Shown: piece after piece, positions 1 to 12,360 of the stretch | Position numbering within the stretch: position 1 is the first letter of the stretch | Layout: every line of letters begins with the position of its first letter | Source: Massariosphaeria phaeospora | Taxonomy: Eukaryota > Ascomycota > Dothideomycetes > Pleosporales | Direction: 5' to 3' | NCBI GenBank assembly: GCA_011032825.1 | Contig: JAADJZ010000038.1 | Span: 1-64,000, forward strand | Length of the DNA: 64,000 nucleotides | The notes under the pieces: model-generated | The model's input: the letters and a program-made list of their open reading frames with translations, nothing else | What the model was told of the DNA's origin: nothing | Databases searched by the model: none | Translations under genes and position numbers: made by a program

Positions 1-1545
1 TTAATAGCTTTAGAATTAGCTAGATTATAAGCTTTAAAAGCAAGCTGAAGTTTTCTTTCGTGTTAGTGTAAATAACGCGTTAGTTAGTTGAAACATATCG
101 CGTTAATAGGGGAGGTAGTAGTCTTGGCAAATTTTGTTGAGTTCACTAGTCTGTCGGGTTCGCTGGTGCTTTACGTTAGTACAAGAAAGCTTTAATACTA
201 CACAATTAAAAGCTTTTAGTATTAAAAAATAGCTAAACAAACAACGCTTTAAGTTTAAAATAGTTAAAGCACTTTAACGCGCACACAAAATCGCGCTAAG
301 TAAAAGTATACTAGCTACTTATTTTAACTAGTTATAAAAGCTAATGTACTTTATAAGTTCGCCGAACACTTGTTTTTACTAAAGAAAATTAATAATCTAA
401 GGCTTAATAACTCTAGATCTACTTAATAGAATTTTCTAAAAGTTTAATATGTTATTTCTGTATACATTAACTTTTCAATTCTAATATTACTAAGCTCTAC
501 CTAGTCTAATTCTAGAAATACAAAAAATACGCTAAGATAATTCCTATAATTTAAGCTTTCTTTAATAGCTTTTTAAATACTAAGGCTAGAGCTTAGTAAC
601 TTTAGAATCTTGAAGTTTATATAGATGCAGCTTAGTAGTAACATTTTAAGAGAATTCTATAAAGTAAATCTAAAGTTATTAAGCCTTAGATTATTGATTT
701 TCTTTAGTAAAAACAAGTGTTCGGCGAACCTATGTGTTCGGCGAACCTATAAAGTACGTTACTTTAACTAGAATTTTAAAAACTACTATTTTAAATACAA
801 AATTTTAACTTTTTGCATACTTTTTTACTTATTGCATATTCTTTATTTACTTAATGTAGTTTGCTTTTTGCTACTAAAGTGCAAGTACTTTTAGCGCGTT
901 AAAAACTTAGCACGCCAACGCGTTTTTTATATTAACAAAAATAGCTTTTTTTTACTTTTAAAAACGCGTTTTTAACGTGTTTACAAAAAGAAATTGTTAA
1001 AAAGCTTTTAAAGTATTAGAGCTAGTTTCTATTAACGCGCAAGTTGTGTTAGATTATTTTAAAATACAACTACGTACTCTACTAGCACTTTTACTATAAA
1101 AAACGCTATAGTAGTTAAAATACTAAGTAATACTTACAAGTTTAGATTTTAGTTAAAGCTTATACAAAAGTTTTTTACTCGCTTGCTTATTATAGCTTAA
1201 GCTAGCTTTTTTTGGTTTATAAAAAGTAGTAAGCTAATGCTATACTAAAACGCGCTTTTTGCTACTCGCAACAAAAAGCTTAAAAAGCAATTAATAGTAA
1301 TAACTAAGCGAAAATTGCGTAAGCGCAAGTATATTTAGCATAGTAGTACAATAGAGTATAGTAAAGCAGTAGCCTAAGTAGCTACAAAAGCTTTAGTAGC
1401 TACTAAGTAGTTAAAAAAAGCTCGTAGTAGTAGTAATTAAAAAAAAGTTTAACTACTTTTACAGCGCTGTAGAAACTATAGAGAAACTAAACACAACGCG
1501 CAAACATGCAAAAAAAATACAAAAACATTTTCTAAATTAAATGTA
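1..1545 (+). mobile_element. Fot1/pogo transposase relic, C-terminal part, interrupted by a MITE
   Basis: Plus-strand translation around 215-340 and 765-1000 gives a pogo/Fot1-like DDE catalytic core (segment resembling WLKHFN...LLILDGYKS, then a CILFYLLHILYLLNVVCF-like stretch equivalent to the conserved HSSHxLQPLDVxxF region). Near 1460-1545 a frame reads RCRNYRETKHNAQTC, which matches the C-terminal zinc-knuckle-like tail (RCxxCxxxGHNxRTC) of many fungal Fot1/pogo transposases. The N-terminus lies off the left edge. Several in-frame stops show it is dead. The core is split at 342/761 by a MITE. Family assignment is from motif memory and is good; exact ends are not defined. Confidence 0.7.
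344..759. mobile_element. 416-bp MITE with long terminal inverted repeats and TA target duplication
   Basis: The left arm (344-445) is the reverse complement of the right arm (about 645-759). The outer 24 bases of the two arms differ at only two positions, and both carry the palindromic GTTCGSCGAAC core. The right arm has an extra copy of that core (a second unit of about 17 bp at 725-749). TA lies immediately outside each end (342-343 and 760-761). Removing 344-759 plus one TA rejoins the host transposase in frame and matches the second transposase copy (YKSY followed by ...FKNYYFKYKI against ...FQQYYKKNKI). This supports a Tc1/mariner-type TA insertion. There is no coding capacity. Confidence 0.8.
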
Positions 1546-1965
1546 CGTTAAGCACAACGTACGTAAGCTTTTTGTTTAATAGCAATAAAATTAAAAATGC
1601 GTAGTATAAGTTAGTGCTGCTAATATTTTCAATTTACTTAGTAAGTTAACTCGCTTAGTAGTAGAATACGTTATAAAGAAAAGCTAGCTTACTAAGCTAC
1701 TTAAATAGAGTTTTTATCTAGTTAGCTCTAATATATAAATAGCTTAGCTTCTAGCTTTTTTAAATTCTTTTTAGTATTTGTTATAACTTTAGGCTTCGCG
1801 CATATTTAGCCGTTGAAAAAGTAGTAAAGTTAAGAAAGTTACGAGTAGAATAGTTCGTTGTGCTGCTATTACTATGCACGAACGCGTAGCAATCGAAAAC
1901 GCGTAACAATTGCAAAATACTAAAATACTAGATAATTTACAAACTTTAACACGTTATAACTTAAC

Positions 1966-3990
1966 TACTATAGCACCAATTAATAACGCGCTTGCAGCAA
2001 TTAAATTGCTAAAACTAAAAAAACATTTTATATACTATGCAATTGCTAACTAGTTTAGTATAAAAAAAGTTATACTAGCTTGAAAACACTAAAGCAGTTA
2101 GCGTCTACAAGAAGCTAAATATTATAAACAATAACTACTTAGCTTACAACAAAAGTACGAGCTTATAGAATATATTAAAAGCTTAACAAAGCAAAAGCTA
2201 CTTTCTACAAAAGAAATAATACAAAATTTCGCTTCTAAGATTGCTTTTAAAAGTGCTTCTAAAAAGTAAGTTAACGTACTTTACGAGTTAGTAGATTACA
2301 TAGGTTCGTAGATTACTTTTACTAAGCTTCTACTAACTCTAACTATGTACGCAATGCTTTAACAACAATACTAAATAGAACTTTCTACAGAACGTTAGAT
2401 ACAAACTGCTTTTTAAGCTTTTAAACAAAACGCAACACTTTTTTAGCAACGCGCTATAGCTATTTACAAGGTTGCTTAGTTAACACTAAGTTACTAACGC
2501 GTAGAATAAACTTTACAAGTAAATTGCTAGCCTAAATTAAAAAATCTAATAGAAATTAAAAAAAGCGTAGTTGTTAAGTATATACTTAAGCTTATATTGC
2601 GCAAATTTTTTTCTAAGCTCGCAGCTATAGCTAATATAACTAATTTTTTGCGCGCAAAGCGCAACTTAAACTAAGTTAGCTTAAACTAGCTTAGTACGTA
2701 GGTTATGCACTGCTTTAAGTTTATAATAAAATTTAATCGCAAGTACAACTACAAAAAAGCGCTTTGCGAGAATTTTAAAATTATCTAAAACTAGTTTCGC
2801 CTAGTAGCTAATATAAATGCTAAGTACAGTATCTAAAATATAAATACATACAACTTTAACAAAACAAGCTTTATAATAAGCTAGATATTAACTAAAGTAG
2901 TTGTTATAGCTTTAGAGAAACGAGAATAGCTAAAGGCAATACAGCAAAGTAATAGAAAGTAAACAATAGTTATCTAAAGTATCAACGCAACAAAGTAAGC
3001 TATTCTACTTTTTATTATTTTTAAAAGCTACTACTACTTCTTTGCTTAGTACAAAAAAAATAACTTGCTTTAGAACTAAGTTATTGCAGTTTCTAAAAAC
3101 AGCTAAACAATAAATAAACTTAGTTTTAAGTAGTTAAAGCACTTTAATAAGTATACAAAGAAAAAAGTAGTTAGCAGCTACTAACTACTCGCAATTAAAA
3201 GCTATAAAAGCTACAACTCGCTTTAATTTTAGCAATACTACAAGAAAAACAAAACTATTACTATTTGCATACTTTCGCACTTATCGCACTTTTTATAGCT
3301 TTTTAATGTAGGTTGTTTTGCTTTTTTTTAAAAAGCGTATAAGCGCTAAGCCGAAGATTTTATACGCAACTAGATTATTTACATTACAAAACTTAAGTTT
3401 TTACTATACTTTATACGCGCTTACAATGCTGCAATTACTTTTAGTAGTATCTAAAAAAAGTTTCAAAGCACTAAATTAGTTTTATTTAACCTAGAATAGG
3501 TTATAACAGCTTTTAACGTTTAGTTGCGTACTTTATTACTATTACTATTTATTAACAACAAGCTCTAGCAGTTGCAAATTCTAAGCAATACTTTTAAACT
3601 AGAGTCGCAATTAACGCTTGTAAAAGCAAGAATTTAGAAGTATATAAATAGCTTACTAACGTTTATAGTAAAAGCTTTTAAAAAAGTTTTTAAAAAAGCA
3701 GCAATTATTGCGCACAAGCTAGTTGTTACAAACAAAAACGATACTAGGTATCGTAGACTAAGCAACGACGCAGAAAAGTTGTTAGAGCTTGCAAGTTTGC
3801 AAGACGAAAGTACAGCAACGCGCGAAGTAAAATTAGATTAGCAAAAGTTACGTAACGCGCTACGAGTGCTACGAAGCTTTAGCACGTAGCACACTAAGCA
3901 ACAGTTGCTACAAGCGCTACAAGTGCTACGGCGTAGCAAAACGTAGCAAGCAAAGCAAAATGCTTTTAGCAAAGAATTAAAAAACTATAT
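1966..3990 (+). mobile_element. Second Fot1/pogo-type transposase relic (nearly full length)
   Basis: Starting near 1966 a degenerate frame reads APINNALAAIKLLKLKKHF, then an HTH-like N-terminal region and a CENP-B-type segment (LIEYIKSLTKQKLLSTKEI, IQNFASKIA) at about 2160-2250. The catalytic core follows. An NTYNFDETGF-equivalent is at about 2840-2880, a VINGYKSYNS-type second Asp region at about 3190-3220, and an ITICILSHLSHFLQLFNVGC block at about 3260-3320. A Lys/Gln-rich C-terminal tail runs to about 3990. Stops occur at expected Gln and Trp codons and there are several frame shifts, so it is inactive. It lies head-to-tail downstream of the first copy. Terminal repeats were not resolved. 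Confidence 0.7.
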
Positions 3991-4249
3991 AGATTAGCAG
4001 AATTTCTTTTACAATTTAGATTCTTTGTAGTTAACTCTTTTAAGTACATTTTATACATAGATTAGATCTATAGGCAACAAATTGTTACTTTGTTATTCTA
4101 TTTAAAATAGAATTAAAATTGTTTTTTTGTTGTTAACAAGCTCTTTAAACATAGAACAATTCTTTAAGCAGAATCTTCGAGTTCAATTGTAATTACCTTT
4201 AGTAAAAGAACACTTCTAATAACACGTTAACTACTTTAGGTTTAAAACT

Positions 4250-7200
4250 AAGACAATATAACAACTTTAGCAAGCTTAAGTAGTAGTAGTACTAAAGCAC
4301 TAGCACGCACCGTAGCAATAGTACTAGCAAAGCAAGCTAACTAGATAAAACAAATAAGCAAGCAGATTAGCGAACTGTTAAAAATAGTAGCAATTTTAAA
4401 GAGTTAAAGAACTAGTAGTGCTGCAAAGACACTGTCTCTAGAAAAATATAGCAGAAAAAAGAAAACACTACGATTATTTTTTACGAACATTAACTTCTAC
4501 TGCTGTTACTATGCAACAAGCTTTTTTACAAAGTAAAACAAAATTTTTGTAGCTAGAATGCACATAAAAGACAACGCAGTAGAATAGTTTCAGCTACACG
4601 CAAACGACTATGTTAAAAGCAATAGCAAGTAAGAAATAAAGCAAGACACGCAACGCATCTTTAAAAACTAAAAATTGTTTAAAAAAAAGCTTTATACGAT
4701 CTACAAAAAAGTAAACAAAACACAATAAGCAATAAACAAACTTAAACTACTACAACAAAAAAAATCTACGAGCGAATATACAATCAAGTTTAAAAAAATT
4801 TAGGCTAAAGTAAATAACGTAGAAAAACAAAGCTTATGCAAATTTTACTACGCAAAACTAAAAAAATATGTAAAAAATAAAATTAGTTAAAACAAAAAAC
4901 TTAAAAAACTTAGAGAGCTAATTAAAACTGCGGTACAAATTAACAACTAACTATAGCAACGATAGTAAAAACGCAAGTTTACTATTAAACTATACATACG
5001 CCTAGTAGCTACGATTAAAAAAACTTATTACTATAATCTAATAGACATTAACAGCGTTGAACGAGTTTAGAACAATAAACTACTACAAAAGCAGTTTAAC
5101 AAAAAAAACGCTACTTTAACAAAACAAAACTCTAAAAACGAGCTGTCTAAAAAAGAACGCTAAAAGCGTTACAACAATAAAGTATGTTTTTAATGCAGTA
5201 AAAACAAATACTTTTGCAGAAACTATTTAGAAATACTATAGAAAGTAGCAAGCGCGCAAGCTGCTACTATTGCTATAGTTTAACTACAGCAAGTAGCTAC
5301 ACTATACTCTAAAAACTTTAAAAAATTAAAAAACAATTAGATTTGAATAGAAAGTCTTAAAGACGTTACAAAGCTAACAAACTAAAACGACAAAGAACTA
5401 TTAACTTTACAAGTCTAAGAAATTAACGAACGGCTATAAAACTACGAGTGCTAGATGTGTAGCTAGAAAACTTACATTGCTTAGTATTGCAAAAACAAGT
5501 TTTATACGCATTAAATTAAAGAACTACAAAAATAGAAAGTTGCAAACGCAGCAATAGCACAACAAAAGCTAACAAAAAAAAAATACAGTTCGCAGATTAA
5601 GATAATTACAAAAACCTACTTTAGCACTAGTGCAACAAAAAGAACTATGTATACTACGCAAACAATAAAATTCTTGCTTAGCAATAGCTAAAACTACTAT
5701 TACACGTTTTGCTCAAAAACGGCGAATGTATAGTAGCAAAATGCTACGTACACAACTACAACAATTAGTTTAAAAACTACAGCAGTAGCCGCAAATAAGC
5801 GCAGTGTTATAATAAAAAATGCTAAATACACTAGTTTTGTAAGCATATTATAGAATAGTAGCCTACAGGTCTAAAGAACGAGAACTACTTAGAATGCAAC
5901 AACGAATTATGTATAAAAAACTACAATACGTGCTAAACAGCACGCTAGCTTTTTTGCACTACAAAATGCACTATTTATAAGCTATAAAAAAATGCAACGA
6001 AATAGAATTTTAAGAACTAAAACTACGACAAGTTTTTAAAGCTTTAGAAATGCTTCGCTAGCAAATGCAACTACTACGAGCAATAAAACATTCTAAAAAA
6101 ACAAGCTTTAAAAGCTTTTTTAGCAAAAAACTAGTAGGCTACTAGACCTATAGTTAGAATAGTATAAGTACTTTTAGCACAACCGTATAAAGCGTACAAA
6201 AAACGCAACTAGAATAAAATTACATAAAAGTAAAAGCGAAAGTCGTAGGCTAAAAGCTTACTGCACTACTTAATAGCAAAGCTGCCTAGACATTAGTCTT
6301 TTTAGAATAAGTAGAAAAAAACAAAATACTTTACTAAGTTAAGAATTGACTAATACGAACAGTGTTAGCTAACGGACAACTACTAGAATATAAAAACAGT
6401 TTAATTAACCTAGAAACTTAAAAAGTTAAGTTGAAAGTTGCAAGCATTAGGCACTAATAGTGTATTAATATTATAAACCTTAAAAGTTTTAACATGTATA
6501 TTGAGTACAACTAGCTACAACAACACAACTTTGATATTAATTAAAAAAACAAAACAATACGCAGCTAAAAGTTTAGAAAGAAAGTTGCTGTAGTACTACA
6601 AAATAGTTTAACAATTTAGAGCTTACTTAAGAACAAAAGAATTAGTTTAATTTTACTTTACAGAATTGCGAGAATTTGTAAAAAAAACTTTTAGCAAATA
6701 GAAGTTATATAGATACAACAAGTTGCGCCTTTAAAAACGAGCAAACCGCAATTCAACCTTTTAAAAAAACAAAAAAAAAAGTTTAAAAACTTTTTTACTA
6801 AATACTAAACAGAGTTTAAAAGCTTTTTTAAAAAAAACAAAAAGCACAACTTAGCAAACTACTAAAAATAAAATTATAAAATTATCTTTAAGAAAGGAAC
6901 GAAACTGCGACTAAAACTAATGTATCTCTTAATCTACGACTAGCAGAAGAAATTAATAAAGTACATTTAAAGAAATATCTAGCGAGAATACATACAACTA
7001 AGCGAAAGCTTAATAGCTTTGCTAATATTGTTTGTACTAAAAAAAACAAAAAATTGAGACTATGCGTAGACTATCAACAGCTCAACAATGTTACACAAAA
7101 AAACTAATACTTACTACTACTTATTTAAAAGCTTATAGATTAACTTTAAAAAGTAAAATAAATTTAAAACTTAACGTACAAAACGAATACTATCGCATTA

Positions 7201-7790
7201 AAATTGCAAAAAAGCACGAATAGTTAACAGCTTTTAAAACTCGATATAAACTTTATAAGTACTAGTTATGCTATTTAAACTAACTAATGCTTTAGCTACG
7301 TTTTAAGCTTTAATTAACAAAGTACTATACAAATACTTAGACATTTTTGTTACAGCGTACTTAGACAACGTATTAATATACTCAAAAAACGCTCGAAGAA
7401 CATTAAAAGCATGTTAAAAAAGTGCTACAAAAGATAAAGTAGTACTAGCTATTATTTTACTTAAAAAAATGTAAATTCCACGTTACAAAAACTAGCTATT
7501 TTGAGTTTATTATTTTAAAAGAAAGTGTGTTTATAAACTCAAAGAAGATTTAGACTATACAAAAATAGCTAACTCTTAAAATAGTAAAAAACGTGTAGTT
7601 TTTTTTAAGATTTGCTAATTTTTATTAAAAGTTTATTAAAAATTACTCTAAAACTACGACACTGCTTTTAGAAGTTACTAAAAAAAACAAAAAAGTTTAA
7701 ATAAACAAAAACACAAGAATAGGCGTTTAAGAACTTAAAAAGAAGTACAGCACTAATTACAAGCACACTACTAATGCTAATGCAACGACC
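4250..7790 (+). mobile_element. Ty3/gypsy LTR retrotransposon gag-pol relic, 3'-truncated
   Basis: A degenerate Gag is readable at about 4470-4950 (TNINFYCCYYATSFF..., STSEYTIKFKKI..., LRELIKTAVQINN). A CCHC-like knuckle (CFxCSKNKYFCRN) lies near 5185-5225, and a further Cys-rich stretch around 5440-5490. Reverse transcriptase runs from about 6900, with KLRLCVDYQQLNNVTQ near 7050-7100, the segment around KIAKKHE.LTAFKTRYKLYKY at 7195-7265, and the catalytic box as YLDNVLIYS near 7358-7384. A FLRFANFYxKFIKNYS stretch lies near 7600-7650. RNase H and integrase are absent because the homology stops at about 7,790. Many stops at Gln/Trp codons and frame breaks make it dead. Flanking LTRs and a primer-binding site could not be located. 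Confidence 0.75.
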
Positions 7791-8205
7791 TTAAAAAAAA
7801 AAATACGAGAGGGACAAAAATATGACAAGAAAGTGACAGTTGGTGGCAAAAGCGACGAGATGAGATGAGATATATGCTCATGCATGCATGCTAAATGGCT
7901 CAGATCAACAACAACGGCCTCAACCTCAACGGCTGACCTCCACCTTGAGAAATATGCGATTAGCCTAGCCTGGCCGCATATATAGATGCCAGGCAGATTA
8001 TACAAGACATCAACATCGTCAATCAACCCCAGAGCGCGCGCGAATCGACTTTTTTCCGACTTCGAAGTCGAGAAGCCGGCTGCTCTTTCGCCCACCCACC
8101 CACATAGAGGCAGTAAATATTACCCAAAACAAAAAACAACTAGATTGTGTTATATTGCTTTTCCGCAGTCGGATCGCATCACATCAAACAGATTCGTTTC
8201 GTCAC
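7790..8205. other. Transposon/host junction, no gene
   Basis: Base composition switches from AT-rich to balanced just after an A-rich run at 7,790-7,802. The remaining stretch contains short-frame noise only and runs up to the 3' end of the ferric-reductase relic. No LTR end or target duplication could be identified. Confidence 0.6.
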
Positions 8206-10059
8206 TCAGTACGTAAACGCCTCCTCGATGAAATCGACGCTGCCCTCAGTGAGCACCGGCCGCACCGCCGCGCGCACATCATCGGCAAACGGCCCACTGC
8301 CACACACCGTGACCGCCATAGCGCCGACGCGCGTACGACACTCCTCTTCGATGAGCGTAGCCGTCTTGGGCCGCCCCGCGAACATCTTGACCGTCTCGCT
8401 GTTGTTGTGCAGCGGCGCCTTGGGCCGCGTGATGAACAGCTTGACGCGCAGCACCTGCTTGCGGCCGGGCATGCGCAGGATCTCGTCCATCCACGGGCGC
8501 ACCCACTCGAGCGACTCGGCGTCGGGCACCGTCCAGATGAGCACGAGTTTTTGCGTTGCGGTGGTGGACCGGTGGAACCCTGCGATTAGGTGCTTGAGGT
8601 ACATGACTTGGTGGGTGATGCCGACGCCGCCGGCGAAGAGCAGGACCGTGCCGTACGAGTCGAGGCTGTGGTGGCCGCCGTACGGGCCCTCGATGAAGCC
8701 GAAGGTGCTGAAGGTCTCGTTGGGGCTGTTGGCCGCGCGCTCGTACATTTTGCGCGTGAGGCCTGTGCGTGCGCGGCAGATGAGGCTGATTTGGTTCGCT
8801 TTGGCCGGTGCGTTGGGCGCGAGGACTTGGCCTTCGAGGGTTGGGAGCGTCATTTCCTTGGAGGTGGGGGATGCCGGCGGCGCCCAGGCGACGGAGAAGG
8901 GGTGCGACGTGAGTTGCGACATGCCGGGCACCCAGAGGTGGACGTGGCAGCCCGGGCGCGAGTGCCACGGGCGGACGAGGTCGATGGTGACGCGGACGGC
9001 TTCGCCGGGCATGGCCTCGACTTTGATGGCCGACTTGCGGCTCAGCTTGAAGCCGTAGTACCAGATCATGAAGAGGCGGATGATCCATTCGCCGGCCCAG
9101 AAGACGACGATGAGGTGCATCCAGGGGATCTGCGGCAGGCCGTGGCGCTCGAGATGCAGGTACAGGCCCACGAGCGCGCCGATGACGGTGATGCGGTGGA
9201 TGTTGAGAAACGTCTCGTAAGAAGGCGTGGCGGGATGGGCGACCAGGCTTGGGATGCCCGATGAAGAGGAAGCAGGCCGATCCGACCATGCCCCACGTGT
9301 ACGACTCTTCGTCGCGGATTCCGGCAAGGACGGGCATCCCAGCCTGCGCCGCGCGACGTGTTGACCATCCAGGAGACGGTGTGGACAAGGGCTTCGAGGA
9401 TGGTAACGCGTGCGCACCAGCGGTGGAAGAGGTTGAAGTCGTCGTAGGAGACTTGGAGGAGAGTGATGAGGGGGTTGTTGCGGAGCGCGAAAAGAACAGT
9501 CGGGATGAGGTTGAGCGCGGCCAGAGTTCCAGTTCGGCCACGTAGAGCCGCGATAACGGCTCCGTCCTCTCGTCACCCCAGGGCAGAATGCAGCACCACG
9601 CAACGTTGAGCGCGCAGTAAACAATGAGCATGATCGTATGCCAATCGGCCGGGGCAGCGTTCCGTTATCGATAGCGCTCGAGATCTGGAACGGAGTGTTG
9701 TGCTTCTTCTTCCATAGCGGCGGCTGCCAGTACATACCGGTTTAACCACGGCCACCAACTTGTGTGATTTGTCGCGAAGAAGTCCTGGCCGTGAGGGGTT
9801 GCTCATTACTGACAGATGGCGATTGTGGGCGCCACCACATGTTCGCGATGCGCAGGACCAGCAGACATATCGCCATGCCGGCTAGCATGTACAGGAATGT
9901 GTCGACCCATAAAAAGTTGCCCACCTGGTCCACGCCCGTCAGGCCGTACGAAAACTTCAGCGTGTCGAAAGCATCGGCGTCCCAGCCCTTTAGGAAATCT
10001 CCATCGACATTAGCACGTCTTTCTACTTCCACCCTCCGCGGGCGGAGCTGCTCAAACAT
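8206..10059 (-). pseudogene. Broken ferric reductase-like (FRE/NOX family) flavocytochrome gene
   Basis: The family carries electrons from NAD(P)H through FAD and two haems across the membrane to Fe3+ or Cu2+. The N-terminal part (from 10,059) has a membrane segment around FLWVDTFLYMLAGMAICLLV. The middle has ferric-reductase transmembrane homology, with HRITVIGALVGLYLHLERHG carrying haem-ligand-type histidines. The C-terminal half is intact: SHPFSVAW (FAD-binding HPFT/S box), GPYGG and VCGSGPF (NADPH-binding), ending FIEEAFTY. Reading the whole protein needs TAA stops at 9742-9744 and 9665-9667 to be bypassed and frame changes near 9535, 9340 and 9255. All lesions cluster in 9.25-9.75 kb; the half nearest the RIP island is undamaged, so RIP spread does not explain them. 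Sequencing error is an alternative. Confidence 0.75.
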
Positions 10060-12360
10060 TCGTACTGTCTCGGTCGGGGTATCGGTCGGGGGTATTGCGC
10101 TATAAGCGACAAAAAGGGTGTGAGTCGGGGCTCACGTGAGTGTCGGAGCGGTCGAGTGTTCGGGGCGTGAGTCTATCGACGGTTGACGTAGGTGTGCGAG
10201 CTCGGGAGCTGGTGAATAAGATGCAGGGCGACGAAGAATTGGGAAAAGCGACTACCAGGTGGCGTGTGAATAAGAATAGTGGAGCCAAATTTTGCAGAAG
10301 GGGAGAATAGCGCGCGAGATATGGTCGAGGTCCTTTATCTGACTGGGCAACTGGTTGGAATGGGGTTGTTGCTTTTTCGTTGTGTCGATCGTGACAATGT
10401 CGCGACGGACAATGGTATTGTTCAACACCAGGAACGCAGAACAAGGTGGCCGAAGGTCGAGTGATCGATGGGTACTAGAGGGCCGGATAGCGCGGGTAGC
10501 GGAAGAAGCACAATGTAGAGGGCTTGCGGAATTGATGATGCACTGCACAGGGTGAAGAAAGACAAGGGGCGATCCAGGCCGGTAGCGCTACTATGCTGAA
10601 TGTCGACGTCGACAACGAAGCCGAGGTGTGAACAGGAGCGGCGCAGTAGTGAAGCGACAGAGCGTCAATAGGGTTCGCGCGGGCACGTCGGGTGCAGGTA
10701 GCAGCAAGAAGAACAAAAGACAAGTGAATGTAGTGGTACGTAGTCCAAGTCGGACGTTTCAACGCAAGCAGGCTCTTCGGAAACGAATGTGGGTGTTGAC
10801 AGACAGGAACGAGTCTGAACAACAGCGAGCAGAAGAAACGAGACGCTAGAAAGGAAGGAAAGTCGATTAGCACCCGGTCGGTCGCACAAGAGAGCTACGT
10901 GAGGTGTGCGAGGAGTCGCGGCATCGTGTGGATATGAGGTGCCCAGTGCCCAGGGCGGAGAATCTCCAGCCGTCCATGGGCGCAGTGATTGGGCGGCGGC
11001 GTCAGGAAACGAAACGGTGGAAACAGCCGGCGGGCGGCCGCTGGGCAGTTGAAGCCATGGCGGCTGGCGGTGCGGTGAAACGCCATGCGCCATCAGCTCA
11101 GGTGTGCGCCGGCGTGGCCGCTAGGAGAGGCTCTGTGGCCTGCGTGTTCCCTCGGCGCTGCTACCGAGTCTGAGTCGTGAGTCGTGGTCATGGTGAGGGT
11201 TTGGCGCTGCTGCCAGCCGTTGCCGGCCCGCCACTATCGCACGCCACCGAGAGAGTCGCGGACAGACAGGCGGGTCTCGATCGCAACTCTATCTCCACAC
11301 ATGCACCGCACGCTTTTCTTTTCCTGTCCCCCTCCATGTCCCCGCGCCGGCGTCATGGTTCTGTAGACAGGCACGCTTGACCGTCCATCACCACCTCACC
11401 TCGCCTTCCTCGCGCGCTCGCTCTCACTCTGGATACGCTCTCACTCTGGATACGGACAAATGCTCACCCTCGCCACAGCCACCACGCATATGGGCTCTCC
11501 CATCAGGCGCGCCTTCCCGCGCAAAGTCCATGAAACACACAACCCAGAGGTCCGGCTGGGCCCCTGCCTAATCGAGGCCGCCACGCGAACCATCCCCGCC
11601 GGCGATCCACTCACCGCCCGGCAGCCCACGTCCTCCGTCCGGTGGCGGACCCCTGACCGTTATTAAACCACCACACACCACCACAGTGCACACCACGTCC
11701 AGGCACCCGAGGTCCCCCGTCATCACTCTGTCCACGTAGGTACTCCGGGCCCCAGCCACAGCGCAATCTCCTCGCCCGCTATGCTATACGAACCGAATTG
11801 CACAAGCCAAGCCTCGCAAGATGCCCACCTATGCAGCTGACAACTGTTAAAAGTCCGAACCGCACAGGTACCATACGCTACGCTACCTGAGCCCGCTGCC
11901 CACATGGCACAACCCTTTCCACGAACCCACACCCTCGCAAACACGCATACCCACAATTCGCTCACCCACCGCGCGCTTTTTGGCAGCACCCATACCCACC
12001 ACCTGGCAGAACCTTTCTTTAGGCCTCCAAGCACACACACAACTCGAACAAACCCCTCAAAAAACAGGACCACCACGGCAAAAACTGTTACTTGTACCTA
12101 TCCAACCACCCACCCACGTGCAAATGCAAGCTCCAGGGCTAATACCTAGTCCTGAATAAAATATGCTCATTGAACCAAAAAAAGAAAAAGCAACCAAAAA
12201 AGCGCTTCCTTCCGAAGTTCCTCCCTGCTCTCCCCATCATCTCCCCATGTATGAACGTTCGACGAACAAAACGATAGCACACTACCACGATAAGCGACTC
12301 GACGCAATCAACCACAGATTACAGATGAAACAGCCCTTCTGCCTCTAGTCTGGCTTCCGA
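10060..12360. other. Intergenic region, no gene seen
   Basis: About 2.3 kb upstream of the ferric-reductase relic and downstream of CPS1. Only short overlapping frames of unlike composition are present, with no recognisable domain. The part from about 11.3 to 12.15 kb is rich in C and CA on the plus strand. Presumably it contains the CPS1 3' UTR at its right end. Confidence 0.5.

Larger units (their letters stand above)
1..7790. repeat. AT-rich RIP-degraded transposon island
   Basis: This block is strikingly AT-rich and TpA-rich and has no long open frame on either strand, whereas the sequence after about 7,790 has normal base composition. Conceptual translation of the plus strand recovers transposase, Gag and reverse transcriptase similarity. 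The in-frame stops fall where Gln or Trp codons are expected (CAG/CAA to TAG/TAA, TGG to TAG/TAA), which is the CpA-to-TpA outcome of fungal repeat-induced point mutation. CpG-containing words such as acgcgt survive. The component elements are listed separately. The RIP assignment rests on pattern and not on a computed index. Confidence 0.85.

Noticed and set aside
1..7790. Search for CRISPR or defence-like arrays in the AT-rich block
   Set aside because: The repeated words are transposon copies and RIP-biased sequence without spaced repeats.
8147..9264. Long plus-strand frames over the ferric-reductase relic
   Set aside because: They are antisense shadows of the minus-strand gene, with Arg/Ala/Gly-biased composition and no domain.
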